Source: Bacillota bacterium
GTDB lineage: Bacteria > Bacillota > Clostridia > Oscillospirales > CAG-382
DNA length: 64,000 bases
Assembly: GCA_029550965.1 (NCBI GenBank)
Contig: JAKPGJ010000009.1
Coordinates: 1 to 64,000 of the forward strand
Direction of reading: 5' to 3'
In this document: positions 5,813 to 14,755 of the stretch, piece by piece
How positions within the stretch are numbered: position 1 is the first letter of the stretch
Layout: every line of letters starts with the position of its first letter
The notes under the pieces: generated by a model
Database searches by the model: none
What the model was told of the DNA's origin: nothing
Seen by the model: only the letters and a program-made list of their open reading frames with translations
Position numbers and translations under genes: made by a program

Positions 5813-8375
5813 AGGTAATTTCGCTTTTTAGCACATCAATGATATTTTCTTTGTTCAGCTTGCGCATGGAATACAGCATGGTCGCAAACACAACCGCAAA
5901 GACGCTGGCGACACTGATGATAATGCTCGTGTACGGCAGTATGAACGGCACGTCAACCCCTCCTGTTACGCTTTTATACATCAGGTAAGTAAGCAGGCAG
6001 GCGACCGGGAGACCGTACATCAGGGATTTTACGCCGTATAGGATGCATTCAAAATTCATCATCTTTTTAAAGCCTCCGTCGGTCATGCCGACCGATTTCA
6101 GCATGGCGAACTCGCGACGCCTTAAGTTGATATTCGTTGAAATCGTATTGAATACGTTTGCAACGGCAATCAGCGAAATCAGACAGATAAAGCCGTACGA
6201 GAATACCTTTATAATCACAGTAAGGTTGCGAATGGTTCGATAGTTATTAATAACATTATGCAAATTGCTGGTTGAAAGGTTGTTTTCGGTTAGGATTCGG
6301 CTGATTGCGGATTCTGCTTTTGTGTCATCCGCTGTTTTAAAGAACACCATGATAGGACCGAATGCATCAAACCCGTTTAATATTTCATTCGCGACGGATT
6401 CCGGAAGAATCACGATGATTCCGCTTCCCTTGTATGTGTCCGCGCCCGCGGGCAGTTCGTCTACTAAAGTGCAGCTCAAGCTCAGACTTTTTGTCTGCCC
6501 GTCGTCTTCGCGCAAAGCATAGCCGTACTCATACAGCGAAAAATCAAGTTTGCTTGGCGCCGAATTGAATACTTTATAATCCCTGTAGCGGTTTTCTTTA
6601 GAATTATAATAGCTCATCCGGGCATACACCAGCGCTTTCGGGCTTTCGCTGTCAAAATACGCGGCGGGGTTCAGCGACAGTTTTTCCGCAAAGGACTTAA
6701 AATAATCATCGTTGACCGCGAAAAGATACATCAACGAATCGTCCCCAATGACTTCTTTGTATTCATCGCTGTAATCATAATCCCCGGTCAGGCTTCCGTA
6801 AGCCCGTTCTATGTAGTTTGCCGCTGTTACATTATCCGCTTTGGCAAGTTGGGGAAAGATCGATTTTACTTTTTTGTTCTGCTTTACGTCGCCGTTGGTG
6901 TAAGAAATATCGTACGATACATCGCTGTAAACGGTGGAAACGCCCATGCTCAAATAATTACAGAAAGCGCTTGCGGTAACAAACAGAACAACGCTTAGGA
7001 ACAAAGAGATAACCGTGCTGCGGTATCTGCGCCGCTGGCGCTTGAAGTTCTTGCTTGCGAGCATGCCCTCCAGCCCGAACAGCTTGTAGGTCAGTTTGGA
7101 TACCCTTACTTTCTTAGCTTTGATTTTGATATCCTCGTTCTGCCGGATGGCATTGATAACCGTAAGTTTAGACGCGCGGCGAGCGGGGATATACGCAGAA
7201 ATCAGAACGGTTATAAGCGCGAGAACCGCGGTGATAACCAGCGCGGCAGGTTTTAGATAAAGGTAGAACCCGTCCATCGCTACCGGCGACATAGACATAA
7301 TCAAATCGCTGATAAAATAAAGCGTCACGCCGATTCCGGCGATTCCGACAAGAATGCCGAGCGGAATACCGATTAGGCTGACAACCAGCGCTTCGAACAA
7401 TACGCTTCTGAAAAGCTGTTTGCCGGTCGCGCCCACTGAGGATAAAAGCCCGAACTGTTTGGTGCGCTCTCCGACCGAAATGGAAAAAGCGTTGTATATC
7501 AGCGATATCGAGCCGAACATAACCAGCGCAATCAGTATCGACACCAATCTATAGAGAATTTTGTTGAAGTTATCGTTATTGGACACCCCCATGAACATCA
7601 AAAGGTCGTTGTTAAACGAGTAATTAACGCCGCTGTAAACAGCGATATACTTATTGGCGAAATCATAAACGCCTTTTACGTTCTTGGTGCGCAGGTACAG
7701 ACTGTTTACAGCGTTCTGATTGTTATCGGCCAGGGTGATAACCGTGTATCCCGGCGCAGCGTAGCTCTCAAAACTCGGGCGTTTGCATATACCGACAACC
7801 GTATAGGTTTTCGGCTGCGTATCCGTCAGTGTCTCGCACTCGTCGCTGTCAAAAACAGGATTGCTCTGCCAGAGAACAGTGCCGTCATCTGCCTGCCGGA
7901 TGCCGACATCCAGATTCAGCGTGTCCCCTACCTTGATATCCACGCCGCCGTTGGTGCGGATATGATCGCTGACCACCACTTCGCCGCTGTTTTCGGGCAG
8001 TCTGCCGGATATCAGTTCTATCGGCAGCATATCAAAGGTTTCTTTGGAAAAGCCCGCCACAAAGAGGTATGGTTTGTCCTCATTCTGACCGTCTTTTAAA
8101 ACAGCGTATCCGATATACTGCATCTTGGCGGCAGCAACTACTGCCGGATTTTGCCTTAACTGTTCCGCGTCGTCATCTTTGATGCCTTCCGCCACGACGT
8201 ACCAGTCGCCGTCGGCTTTTTTTGTCGCTTCCAAAAGGAAGTTCTGCAAAGAGGTAATGCTGGTTGTAATCGCCGTAATCATTGCCGTAGCGAGGATTAC
8301 GCCGATGATGGTTACAATGGTGCGGACCTTGTTTTTCTTTAATATCTCAAGCGTGACTTTATTGAGTATGTTCAT
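5811..8375 (-). CDS. ABC transporter permease, FtsX type
   Basis: An 854-residue membrane protein with two FtsX/MacB-like halves. TM1 is at about 17-40, followed by an outer domain to about 265 and TM segments at about 270-420. The second half begins LASKNFKRQRRRYRSTVISLFLS near 440, with an outer domain at about 475-720 and terminal TM segments containing the RRREFAMLKSVGMT motif. Such permeases work with a LolD/MacB-like ATPase to move lipoproteins or peptides, or to protect against wall antibiotics. The ATPase gene sits 18 bases upstream in the same operon, and a two-component system follows the same orientation further upstream. The substrate cannot be read from sequence. Confidence 0.85.
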   Translation of the reverse strand: MNILNKVTLEILKKNKVRTIVTIIGVILATAMITAITTSITSLQNFLLEATKKADGDWYVVAEGIKDDDAEQLRQNPAVVAAAKMQYIGYAVLKDGQNEDKPYLFVAGFSKETFDMLPIELISGRLPENSGEVVVSDHIRTNGGVDIKVGDTLNLDVGIRQADDGTVLWQSNPVFDSDECETLTDTQPKTYTVVGICKRPSFESYAAPGYTVITLADNNQNAVNSLYLRTKNVKGVYDFANKYIAVYSGVNYSFNNDLLMFMGVSNNDNFNKILYRLVSILIALVMFGSISLIYNAFSISVGERTKQFGLLSSVGATGKQLFRSVLFEALVVSLIGIPLGILVGIAGIGVTLYFISDLIMSMSPVAMDGFYLYLKPAALVITAVLALITVLISAYIPARRASKLTVINAIRQNEDIKIKAKKVRVSKLTYKLFGLEGMLASKNFKRQRRRYRSTVISLFLSVVLFVTASAFCNYLSMGVSTVYSDVSYDISYTNGDVKQNKKVKSIFPQLAKADNVTAANYIERAYGSLTGDYDYSDEYKEVIGDDSLMYLFAVNDDYFKSFAEKLSLNPAAYFDSESPKALVYARMSYYNSKENRYRDYKVFNSAPSKLDFSLYEYGYALREDDGQTKSLSLSCTLVDELPAGADTYKGSGIIVILPESVANEILNGFDAFGPIMVFFKTADDTKAESAISRILTENNLSTSNLHNVINNYRTIRNLTVIIKVFSYGFICLISLIAVANVFNTISTNINLRRREFAMLKSVGMTDGGFKKMMNFECILYGVKSLMYGLPVACLLTYLMYKSVTGGVDVPFILPYTSIIISVASVFAVVFATMLYSMRKLNKENIIDVLKSEIT

Positions 8376-8393
8376 TCTGCAGCGCTCCTCTGA

Positions 8394-9083
8394 CTATCGG
8401 TCCAGTCTTCTGATTTCGTCTTTGATAATCCTGCCGTCCTCTATCGCGATTAAATGGTCCGCCTGGATTGCGATATTCTCGTCGTGGGTAATGACGATTA
8501 AGGTTTGATTATACTTTCTGTTGCTAAACTTTAGAAGCTCCATAATTTCATGGCTATTCTTGCTGTCAAGGTTGCCGGTCGGTTCGTCCGCAAGAACAAT
8601 CGCCGGCGCGTTAATCAGCGCTCTGCCGATGGAAACCCGCTGCTGCTGACCGCCGGACAGCTGGTTGGGCAGGTGCTTTTGCCGGTCTTTAAGCTTCAAC
8701 ACATCCAAAAGCTCGTTTAAACGTTCCTGATTGACTTCCCGCCCGTCCATCAGCAAAGGAAGGGTAATGTTTTCTACCACATTTAAAACCGGTATCAGGT
8801 TATAGAACTGATACACCAGTCCGACCTGCCTGCGCCTGAACACCGCGAGCTGGTCGGCGTTCTGCGCGTAAACATCCTTCCCGCCGACATACACCTTGCC
8901 GGAAGTAGGCGTGTCAACACCGCCGAGAATGTGCAGAAGCGTTGATTTTCCGGAACCGGAAGGCCCGACAATGGCAACAAACTCGCCTTTTAAAACCGAG
9001 AAGCTGACATTGTCCAGGGCGCGCACGAGGTTGTCACCCGAACCGTAGGTTTTACATAGGTTTTCTACTCTTAATATTTCCAT
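8394..9083 (-). CDS. ABC transporter ATP-binding protein (MacB/LolD type)
   Basis: A 229-residue ATPase of usual length. Walker A is GPSGSGKSTLL (about 40-50), the Q-loop is in VYQFYNLIP, the signature is LSGGQQQRVSIGRAL, Walker B is IVLADEPTGNLD and the H-loop is VITHDENIA. The DEPTGNLDS form is typical of the MacB/LolD/BceA subfamily that pairs with FtsX-type permeases. It is the first gene of a two-gene operon with the permease, has AAAGGGAGT in front of its ATG, and is preceded by a promoter with 11-base direct repeats. Confidence 0.9.
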   Translation of the reverse strand: MEILRVENLCKTYGSGDNLVRALDNVSFSVLKGEFVAIVGPSGSGKSTLLHILGGVDTPTSGKVYVGGKDVYAQNADQLAVFRRRQVGLVYQFYNLIPVLNVVENITLPLLMDGREVNQERLNELLDVLKLKDRQKHLPNQLSGGQQQRVSIGRALINAPAIVLADEPTGNLDSKNSHEIMELLKFSNRKYNQTLIVITHDENIAIQADHLIAIEDGRIIKDEIRRLDR

Positions 9084-9107
9084 AAACTTACTCCCTTTCT
9101 TTTGTCA

Positions 9108-9154
9108 AGCATATACTACTAAACCCGAGTGACAATGAAATGACTTTAAAATGA
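9108..9154 (-). promoter_or_regulatory. Promoter of the ABC operon with three 11-bp direct repeats
   Basis: On the minus strand a -35 TTGTCA (9130-9135) and -10 TATGCT (9108-9113) are 16 bases apart. TCATT, TCATT and TCACT recur at exact 11-base steps (their forward-strand copies begin at 9128, 9139 and 9150) and overlap or abut the -35. Direct repeats one helical turn apart next to -35 are the usual binding layout of OmpR-family response regulators, and such a regulator is encoded two genes upstream. Confidence 0.6.
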
Positions 9155-9175
9155 CAGTTTTGTCACAATAAAAAT

Positions 9176-9222
9176 AACTGCTAAAAACGGCACCCGCAAA
9201 AAAGGGTGCGGTTCTAGCAGTC
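9176..9222 (-). terminator. Terminator of the histidine kinase gene
   Basis: CTGCTA/TAGCAG and an inner GCACCC/GGGTGC stem form a long hairpin followed on the minus strand by TTATTTTTATT. It separates the two-component genes from the ABC operon, so the latter needs its own promoter. Confidence 0.75.
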
Positions 9223-9224
9223 AC

Positions 9225-10229
9225 TTAAATCACGCCTTTATAGAAACGAATCTGGAACATCGCTCCGCCCTCGGGCGCGTTGCAGGCTTTAATGGAGCCG
9301 TTCTGCCCGGAAATGATTGCCCGCGCGAGCGCAAGCCCGATGCCGATGCTGTCCTCGGACGCGTTCTTGCCGCGGTAAAAGCGCTCAAACAGGTGCGGCA
9401 GGTCCTCCTCATAAAAGCCGGAACCGTTGTCTTTTATTACAATCTCGGTAAACAGCGGATTTTCCGCTGCTGAAATGGTAATTGTGCCTTCTTCCGGCGT
9501 GTGCTCGATGCAGTTTTTGATTAGGTTCCCGACCGCTTCCGCCGTCCAGAACAGGTCGCCCTCAAACGAAGCGTTCCCGCAGTCTGTGACAAGACTTTGC
9601 CTTTTAATATCCAATTGCACCGCGAAGGGAGCCGCCGCGCGCTCGACTACTTCGGAAATAAAGACTTTCTTTTTCTGAAAAGCGACGGTGCCGGCGTCAA
9701 TCCGCGCCATTTTCAAAAGCGATGTCACCAGCGCGTCGATTCTGGACGCGCTCTGCGCCAGTTCCCTTGCATACTCCAACCGCTTGTCCGTATCCAAAGC
9801 AGGCTCCCGTAAAAAAGATATGATTAAATTTATTGTCGTCATCGGCGTACGGAGCTGATGCGAGATGTCCGCGATGGATTCGGAAAGTTTTACCTTTTCC
9901 GCCTTTAGCGCGTCCGCCTGCTCCTGCAGTTTGATAACCAGCTTTTCCAGCTCGCTGTGCAGAATGGCTAGCTCTCCTTCTTTAAAATCCTCCTGCACAA
10001 AAGACTGCTCGCCGTGGAGCACTTTGTCGATCTTATGACTGGTCTGCGCGATTCTTTTATACCGCCACTTTGTAAAGAGAAGGTTTGCCGCCGTCAACAC
10101 CGCGCAGGCGGCAACAGTCAGTATTCCCGCTGCCGTATTAATAAAGAAACCGATTGCGGCAAATAAAGTGCTTATAACAAAGAGGATAACGGTAAACCGT
10201 TTCACCTCGGGATTTCGAAACAAGCCCAT
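9225..10229 (-). CDS. Sensor histidine kinase
   Basis: A 334-residue membrane kinase. Two TM segments in the first 55 residues are joined by a very short outer loop, so signal sensing is probably within the membrane or through a partner such as the nearby transporter. A short linker precedes the HisKA domain with phospho-acceptor His in ISHQLRTPM (about 125-135). The HATPase domain has the N box NLIKNCIEH, the G1 box DNGSGF and the G2 box GIGLALA. Its start codon overlaps the stop of the response regulator gene, so the two are co-translated. Architecture and neighbours resemble the kinases that control antibiotic- or lipid-responsive ABC transporters. Confidence 0.9.
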   Translation of the reverse strand: MGLFRNPEVKRFTVILFVISTLFAAIGFFINTAAGILTVAACAVLTAANLLFTKWRYKRIAQTSHKIDKVLHGEQSFVQEDFKEGELAILHSELEKLVIKLQEQADALKAEKVKLSESIADISHQLRTPMTTINLIISFLREPALDTDKRLEYARELAQSASRIDALVTSLLKMARIDAGTVAFQKKKVFISEVVERAAAPFAVQLDIKRQSLVTDCGNASFEGDLFWTAEAVGNLIKNCIEHTPEEGTITISAAENPLFTEIVIKDNGSGFYEEDLPHLFERFYRGKNASEDSIGIGLALARAIISGQNGSIKACNAPEGGAMFQIRFYKGVI

Positions 10230-10903
10230 TATGCATCCATCCTGTAGCCGAGACCCCGGACTGTTTTGATAATCTCAGGGTTTTTGGCATCGTCGCCCAG
10301 TTTCTCGCGCAGACGCTTTATGTATACGGTCAGGGTGTTGTCGTTGACATACTCCCCTGCCAAATCCCATATCTCATTCAAAAGCTTTTCTCTTGTCAAA
10401 ATCACGCCCCGGTTATTGATGAACGCTAACAGCAGCCGGTACTCGAGCGCGGAAAGGAACAGTTCGGTTTCGTTTTTATAAACCTTGCCCTTTACCGTGT
10501 CGATTTTGATATCCCGTATTTCAAAAACCGACTGTGTTTTTCCGCTGCGCCTGAGCACGCTTTTGATGCGGGAAACCAGCTCCATCGGGCGGAACGGCTT
10601 GGTAATATAATCGTCCGCGCCCATGTCCAGCCCGGTCACAACCGAAATCTCATCGTCCGAAGCGGTTAAGAATATCACCGGCAAATCGGGCAACCGCTTT
10701 TTGATTGCCGAACACACCGCATACCCGCTTCCGTCGGCAAGCGCCAAATCCAAAAGCGCAAGGTCAAACTGCTCGCTCTCTAACTTCTCAAGCGCTTCTT
10801 TCTGCCCGCTTGCGCCTATAACCGAAAAACCCTCCTTCGCCAAAAGGCAGGAGAGGTTTTTCTGTATGCTTTTGTCGTCCTCCGCGAGAAGGATTTTAAA
10901 CAT
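10229..10903 (-). CDS. OmpR-family response regulator
   Basis: A 224-residue regulator. The receiver domain (1-118) has acidic residues in AEDDKS, phospho-acceptor Asp in ALLDLALADG (about 52) and Lys in ITKPF (about 102). The C-terminal winged-helix domain (about 128-222) carries EYRLLLAF, TREKLLNEIW and the wing VRGLGYRM. It is the first gene of the two-component operon, and the likely target is the 11-base repeat promoter of the ABC genes downstream. A 28-base palindrome lies 20 bases before its start. Confidence 0.92.
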   Translation of the reverse strand: MFKILLAEDDKSIQKNLSCLLAKEGFSVIGASGQKEALEKLESEQFDLALLDLALADGSGYAVCSAIKKRLPDLPVIFLTASDDEISVVTGLDMGADDYITKPFRPMELVSRIKSVLRRSGKTQSVFEIRDIKIDTVKGKVYKNETELFLSALEYRLLLAFINNRGVILTREKLLNEIWDLAGEYVNDNTLTVYIKRLREKLGDDAKNPEIIKTVRGLGYRMDA

Positions 10904-10923
10904 TACACATTCAGTCCTTTTTT

Positions 10924-10951
10924 CATTTGTAAAACTTAAGTTTCACAAATG
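10924..10951. promoter_or_regulatory. 28-bp near-perfect palindrome upstream of the response regulator
   Basis: CATTTGT at 10924-10930 mirrors ACAAATG at 10945-10951, and the centre AAACTTAAGTTT is itself a perfect palindrome; one position each side fails to match (A against C). It lies directly in front of the regulator gene and could be an operator for a dimeric repressor. No T run follows, so it is not a standard terminator. Confidence 0.4.
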
Positions 10952-10971
10952 AGTTTTCACTCGCTTATCGC

Positions 10972-11071
10972 CGGAAACATCGATATATCGCTGTTTCCTC
11001 CCCTCCGTGAGTGGGGCACGCACAGCGTGCCTTAATAGGTGTTTTTCGGTTGGGGAACCTACCCGAAAAAC
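10972..11071. other. Hairpin-rich intergenic segment
   Basis: Three inverted repeats follow one another: GGAAACA...TGTTTCC (10972-10997), GGCACGC-ACA-GCGTGCC (11015-11031) and TTTTTCGG...CCGAAAAA (about 11042-11070). The last may help end the dipeptidase transcript. The whole could be a structured RNA or a repeat unit found elsewhere in the genome; I cannot tell from one copy. Confidence 0.35.
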
Positions 11072-11110
11072 GAATTTATTATAATTATTAAAGAAAACAA
11101 ATCTTAAAAA

Positions 11111-12511
11111 CTATCTATAGTTCTCCGCAAGGTTGAGGATGCTGAGGATATAGATGAGAATGGTTTTTCTCACTTCGGCTTTTGAGATATACTCGTCACG
11201 CTGATGCGCGTCGCCCCTGCCCTCGCCGAACTTGCCGCGCTCTTCCTGTATCGACGCGCCGAAAGCGACCGTATTCGCAAGCCAGCGCGCGTAGGTGCCG
11301 CCGCCCATCGTGTAGGGTTTGCATTCATAGCCGAGCACGGTTTCGCAGGCTTCGGTGAGCGCTTTGATCTTTTTATCGTCCGCGAAAACGTAATAGCCCT
11401 CCGAGGTAAGCACCGGCCGCACCGCAAAGCCCTGCGGCGTCAGCGTATCCTTTATCTGTTTCAGTACCGGTTCATAGGTTGTGTCCGGAATATACCGGAT
11501 GTTGAAGTTCTGCACCATAATGCCGTCCGAAACCGTCAGCTTTCCGCCGACGCAGGTCAGATACTTAAAGTTCTCATCCTCCCGCGCAATGCCGAGCGTT
11601 CTGCCGAAATACTCGCCGCAGGCGGAAGCAAGAAATTCAAACGGCTTTTTGCCGCTGACCGGAACGTTTTTCAGAATATACGCCGCCAAAATGCCGATCG
11701 CGTTGATTCCGCTCTCGGGCATTGCGGCGTGCGCTGTCTTTCCTGTCGCGGTGATTTTCAGGCGTTTTTCGTCAAGTCTTTCGATTATAATATTGCTTTG
11801 CGCCGGAAAACTGTGTATATCCGATTTGTCGTCCCAAATCACCGCGTAAGCGGAATCCGGCACGGCGTTCGAAACGGTTCCGCCGCCAATTTCGGCAATT
11901 TCGGGCGGCAGTTCGCCAAGCATGACGTCCACCTGCAGGATGCCCTTTTCGCCGATGCAGACCGGAAACTCCGCGTCGGGCGTAAACGAGAAGAAGGGCG
12001 GTTTTGCGACTTTCGCGAAATGCTCAAGGTCGGAGCTTCCAACCTCCTCGTCGCTGCCCGCGATTAAGCGGATGGAAAACGGCAGCGATATGCCTTTTTC
12101 TTTCAGGAAACGCATGGCGTACAGCCCGCAGAGGAACGGTCCCTTGTCGTCGAGCGTACCTCTGCCGATATATTTGTCGCTTTCGACCGTCAGCTTATAC
12201 GGCTCATAGCGCCAGCCGCTGCCGGCAGGCACAACGTCCAGGTGCGCCACGATGCCGATTTCGTCCTTTTTGTCGCCGCTGATGATGCTCGCGCAGTAAT
12301 AGTCGTGGTTTTCGGTTTTAAAGCCGTACTTTTTGCCCATTTCCATCGCGGCGTCAAGAACCTTCGCGCACGAAGCGCCGAACGTATAAACCCCCTCTTT
12401 CTTCCACGCGACGCTGGGGATTTCAATCAGCGCGGCAAGGTCCGACTCGAATTCTTTTTCCACGCTGTCCAAATAGGCTTCTGCCTCTTTTATGATTTGA
12501 TTTTTGTCCAT
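11111..12511 (-). CDS. pepV: Sapep/PepV-family metallo-dipeptidase (M20)
   Basis: A 466-residue cytoplasmic peptidase, the usual length for the Sapep/PepV branch of M20. It should remove N-terminal residues from dipeptides using two metal ions. Metal ligands visible are His90 and Asp92 in VAHLDVVPAG, Asp121 in GRGTLDDKGP, and the Glu155/Glu156 pair in GSDEEVGSSD; further ligands are in FTPDAEFP and the C-terminal His-containing QRDEYISKAE region. The start ATG has AAGGAG 8 bases upstream. It is followed, 52 bases away on the upstream side, by the fumarase beta gene in the same direction; a role in peptide-derived amino acid supply fits the organism's metabolism. Confidence 0.88.
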   Translation of the reverse strand: MDKNQIIKEAEAYLDSVEKEFESDLAALIEIPSVAWKKEGVYTFGASCAKVLDAAMEMGKKYGFKTENHDYYCASIISGDKKDEIGIVAHLDVVPAGSGWRYEPYKLTVESDKYIGRGTLDDKGPFLCGLYAMRFLKEKGISLPFSIRLIAGSDEEVGSSDLEHFAKVAKPPFFSFTPDAEFPVCIGEKGILQVDVMLGELPPEIAEIGGGTVSNAVPDSAYAVIWDDKSDIHSFPAQSNIIIERLDEKRLKITATGKTAHAAMPESGINAIGILAAYILKNVPVSGKKPFEFLASACGEYFGRTLGIAREDENFKYLTCVGGKLTVSDGIMVQNFNIRYIPDTTYEPVLKQIKDTLTPQGFAVRPVLTSEGYYVFADDKKIKALTEACETVLGYECKPYTMGGGTYARWLANTVAFGASIQEERGKFGEGRGDAHQRDEYISKAEVRKTILIYILSILNLAENYR

Positions 12512-12563
12512 GGCAATAACTCCTTAAAAAAACCGATAAAGTAAAAAGTCCGCTTCGGTCTTA

Positions 12564-13109
12564 TTATGTATCCGTTTTGTCGTAAATATCTTTACCGGTC
12601 GAATCAATCGCCACGATCAGCGGAAAATCCTCAAAAATTAGTCTTTTTACCGATTCGCAGCCCAGCTCGGGGAAAGCGATTTCCTCGCAGCTTTTGATAT
12701 GCTTTGCCGCGATGGCGCCCGCGCCGCCGATGGCGATGAAATAGACGCATTTGTTGCGCACGATCGCGTCGATGATCTCTTTGCTGCGGTCGCCCTTGCC
12801 GATCGCGCCGGCAAGACCAAAGTCAAACATCTGCGGATAGCAGTCCATTCTTCCGCTGGTCGTCGGTCCGAAAGAACCGCACACCCTGCCTTCTTTGGCG
12901 GGCGTCGGTCCTGCGTAATAGATAACGCTATCCTTGAGCGGGAAGGGCGGTTCCTCCCCCCTCTCAAGAATCGCGGCTATTTTTTTGTGCGCGGCGTCGC
13001 GCGCGGTATATACGACGCCCGACAAAAGCACCTCGTCGCCGCACTTTAGTTCCTGCGCCCATTCGCGAATATTTTCCGTGTTAATCTTTTTCATGCTTTT
13101 TTGAGGCAA
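12564..13109 (-). CDS. Class I fumarate hydratase / tartrate dehydratase, beta subunit
   Basis: A 181-residue protein matching the C-terminal (beta) domain of iron-sulfur fumarases and L-tartrate dehydratases, with the conserved GVVYTARDAAHKK, IYYAGPTPA, GPTTSGRMD and GKGDRS motifs. The beta unit shapes the active site but needs the alpha unit, which carries the 4Fe-4S cluster; no alpha gene is near. The TTG at 13109 has AGAGG 6 bases ahead and is preferred; an ATG at 13094 is the alternative. Either start overlaps the end of the DivIVA-like gene. The reaction is reversible hydration of fumarate to malate, or a related diacid. Confidence 0.85.
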   Translation of the reverse strand: MPQKSMKKINTENIREWAQELKCGDEVLLSGVVYTARDAAHKKIAAILERGEEPPFPLKDSVIYYAGPTPAKEGRVCGSFGPTTSGRMDCYPQMFDFGLAGAIGKGDRSKEIIDAIVRNKCVYFIAIGGAGAIAAKHIKSCEEIAFPELGCESVKRLIFEDFPLIVAIDSTGKDIYDKTDT

Positions 13110-13788
13110 TCAAAGCCTCTACCTCACTTATCGCGTCCGAAATATGCTTGTGCGCCTGTTCAAGTCCCGCGGAAATGACCGTCTGCTTCTTTTCATACTC
13201 GCTGATCATCCTATATACGGTTTCGGCTTTTTGTTTTGCTTCCGCAATCAGCTTTTTGACCTCCGCGTTCGCCTCGGAAACCGCGGTTTCAATGATTCTA
13301 TTTGCTTCCTCGCGCGCTTCGTTGATAATCTCCTGCGCGCGTTTATCCGCAATCAGGAGCTTCTCGCCCATCTGCTCGCAAAGACGTCTGTATTCTTCGC
13401 TCTTATAATCCTCCGTATGATCCTCCGCCGGCGGTTCGCACTGCCTGGCAGCCGGCTCGGGCGCTTCGACCGCTTCCGGCTCGGATGCCGCCGCCCGTTC
13501 CATTTTCCCTTGAAGCGCCTGTATCCTATCCAACAGTTCCTGCTTTTCCTGCGTGAGCTGCTTTATCAATTCTTCCAGCGCGTTTTTCTCCTGCGTCAGC
13601 CTTTCGTTCTCGGACTGCGTTTCCTCAAAGCGCCGCTTTAGTTCTTCGTTCTCGTTGTTCAGTCTTTTTGTCTCCGCCGCGAACTCCTGCTGCTTTTGCT
13701 GAAAATCGTTGTTCAGCTTGATGATAAAAGCTTCTACTTCCTCAGGGCTGTATCCTTTGAACACTTTGGTGAAGTAAATCTTGTTCAT
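13081..13788 (-). CDS. DivIVA-domain coiled-coil protein
   Basis: A 235-residue protein. The N-terminal 30 residues (YFTKVFKGYSPEEVEAFI) match the membrane-curvature-binding DivIVA/GpsB start, though slightly divergent. A long coiled coil runs from about 30 to 95, a Glu/Pro-rich break follows at about 96-125, and a second coil (about 130-232) ends in a charged tail. DivIVA proteins mark poles and septa and recruit growth or division factors. Here it is the first gene of an operon with the fumarase beta gene, an odd pairing that gives no clue to function. It could be a diverged DivIVA of special role rather than the main cell division one. Confidence 0.7.
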   Translation of the reverse strand: MNKIYFTKVFKGYSPEEVEAFIIKLNNDFQQKQQEFAAETKRLNNENEELKRRFEETQSENERLTQEKNALEELIKQLTQEKQELLDRIQALQGKMERAAASEPEAVEAPEPAARQCEPPAEDHTEDYKSEEYRRLCEQMGEKLLIADKRAQEIINEAREEANRIIETAVSEANAEVKKLIAEAKQKAETVYRMISEYEKKQTVISAGLEQAHKHISDAISEVEALIASKKHEKD

Positions 13789-13997
13789 TTCGCGTTCCCT
13801 TCTTCCTGCAATTTAAAATAACCTTATATGATAGAATAACATATTCATTTTGTCATGTCAACTTTTTCAACCCTTGACAAAACCGATAAATTACAAAGTA
13901 TTTCCATTGATATTATGTCTAATTTACGGTAGTATATAACCACTGCCCGACGCTGTGCAACGTCAAAGTTGCAGGCATGAAAAGAAGGAGGTTTATC

Positions 13998-14741
13998 ATG
14001 AAGAAAATAAAAGCTATCATAATAGCGGCAGTGGTTTTCTGCGCGACGTTCATGACTACGAAGGTTTCCGCGGGCACTTACACGATTGTCGGCGGCGATA
14101 CGTTATATAAAATCAGCCAGACTTTCGGCGCGACCGTTTCCGACCTGATGAAGAGCAACAATTTGTCCGACAGCATGATTTATCCCGGCCAAAAACTGTA
14201 TGTGGACTGCGCTACATACACGGTCAAGAGCGGCGACACATTGTACGCAATCGCAAAAAAATACGGCGTTTCCCTTACCGACCTTCGGAAGGCGAACAAC
14301 GTTTATACCGATTTCATCTACGTCGGTCAGGTTCTGAATATACCCGGCGTAAAGGCGGCGCCCGAAGCGCCCGCTTATTCCGCCAATGAAGTTGACCTGC
14401 TCGCAAGGCTGATTATGGCGGAAGCGGAAAGCGAATCCTACAGCGCGAAAATCGCCGTCGGCGCGGTGGTGATGAACCGCGTCAAAAGCCCCGATTGGCC
14501 CAACACCATCGCGGAAGTGATTTATCAAAACATCAACGGCTACTACCAGTTCACGCCGGTCGCAAACGGAACCATCAGCAAGCCCGCCAACGAGGAGTCC
14601 GTCCGGGCGGCAAAGGCGGCGATGAGCGGGTACGACCCCACCAACGGCGCCATGTTCTATTACGACACTTCGACAAAGAACCAATGGATGCTCTCCAGAC
14701 CGGTTTCGGCAAGAATCGACAATATGGTTTTCGCGTACTAA
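13998..14741 (+). CDS. LysM-containing SleB-type cell wall hydrolase
   Basis: A 247-residue secreted protein. The ATG at 13998 is chosen because AGGAGG lies 6 bases ahead; an in-frame ATG at 13977 has no such site. The signal peptide (MKKIKAIIIAAVVF to about residue 25) is followed by two LysM domains (YTIVGGDTLYKISQTFG and YTVKSGDTLYAIAKKYG), which bind peptidoglycan sugars. Then comes a Hydrolase_2/SleB domain with Glu in LARLIMAEAESESY, AVVMNRVKSPDWPN and YQFTPVANG. SleB enzymes are lytic transglycosylases that open the spore cortex at germination; LysM rather than SleB-type N-terminal repeats suggests a related vegetative or spore-coat role is also possible. Confidence 0.85.
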   Translation: MKKIKAIIIAAVVFCATFMTTKVSAGTYTIVGGDTLYKISQTFGATVSDLMKSNNLSDSMIYPGQKLYVDCATYTVKSGDTLYAIAKKYGVSLTDLRKANNVYTDFIYVGQVLNIPGVKAAPEAPAYSANEVDLLARLIMAEAESESYSAKIAVGAVVMNRVKSPDWPNTIAEVIYQNINGYYQFTPVANGTISKPANEESVRAAKAAMSGYDPTNGAMFYYDTSTKNQWMLSRPVSARIDNMVFAY

Positions 14742-14755
14742 AAAAGAAAACAGAC

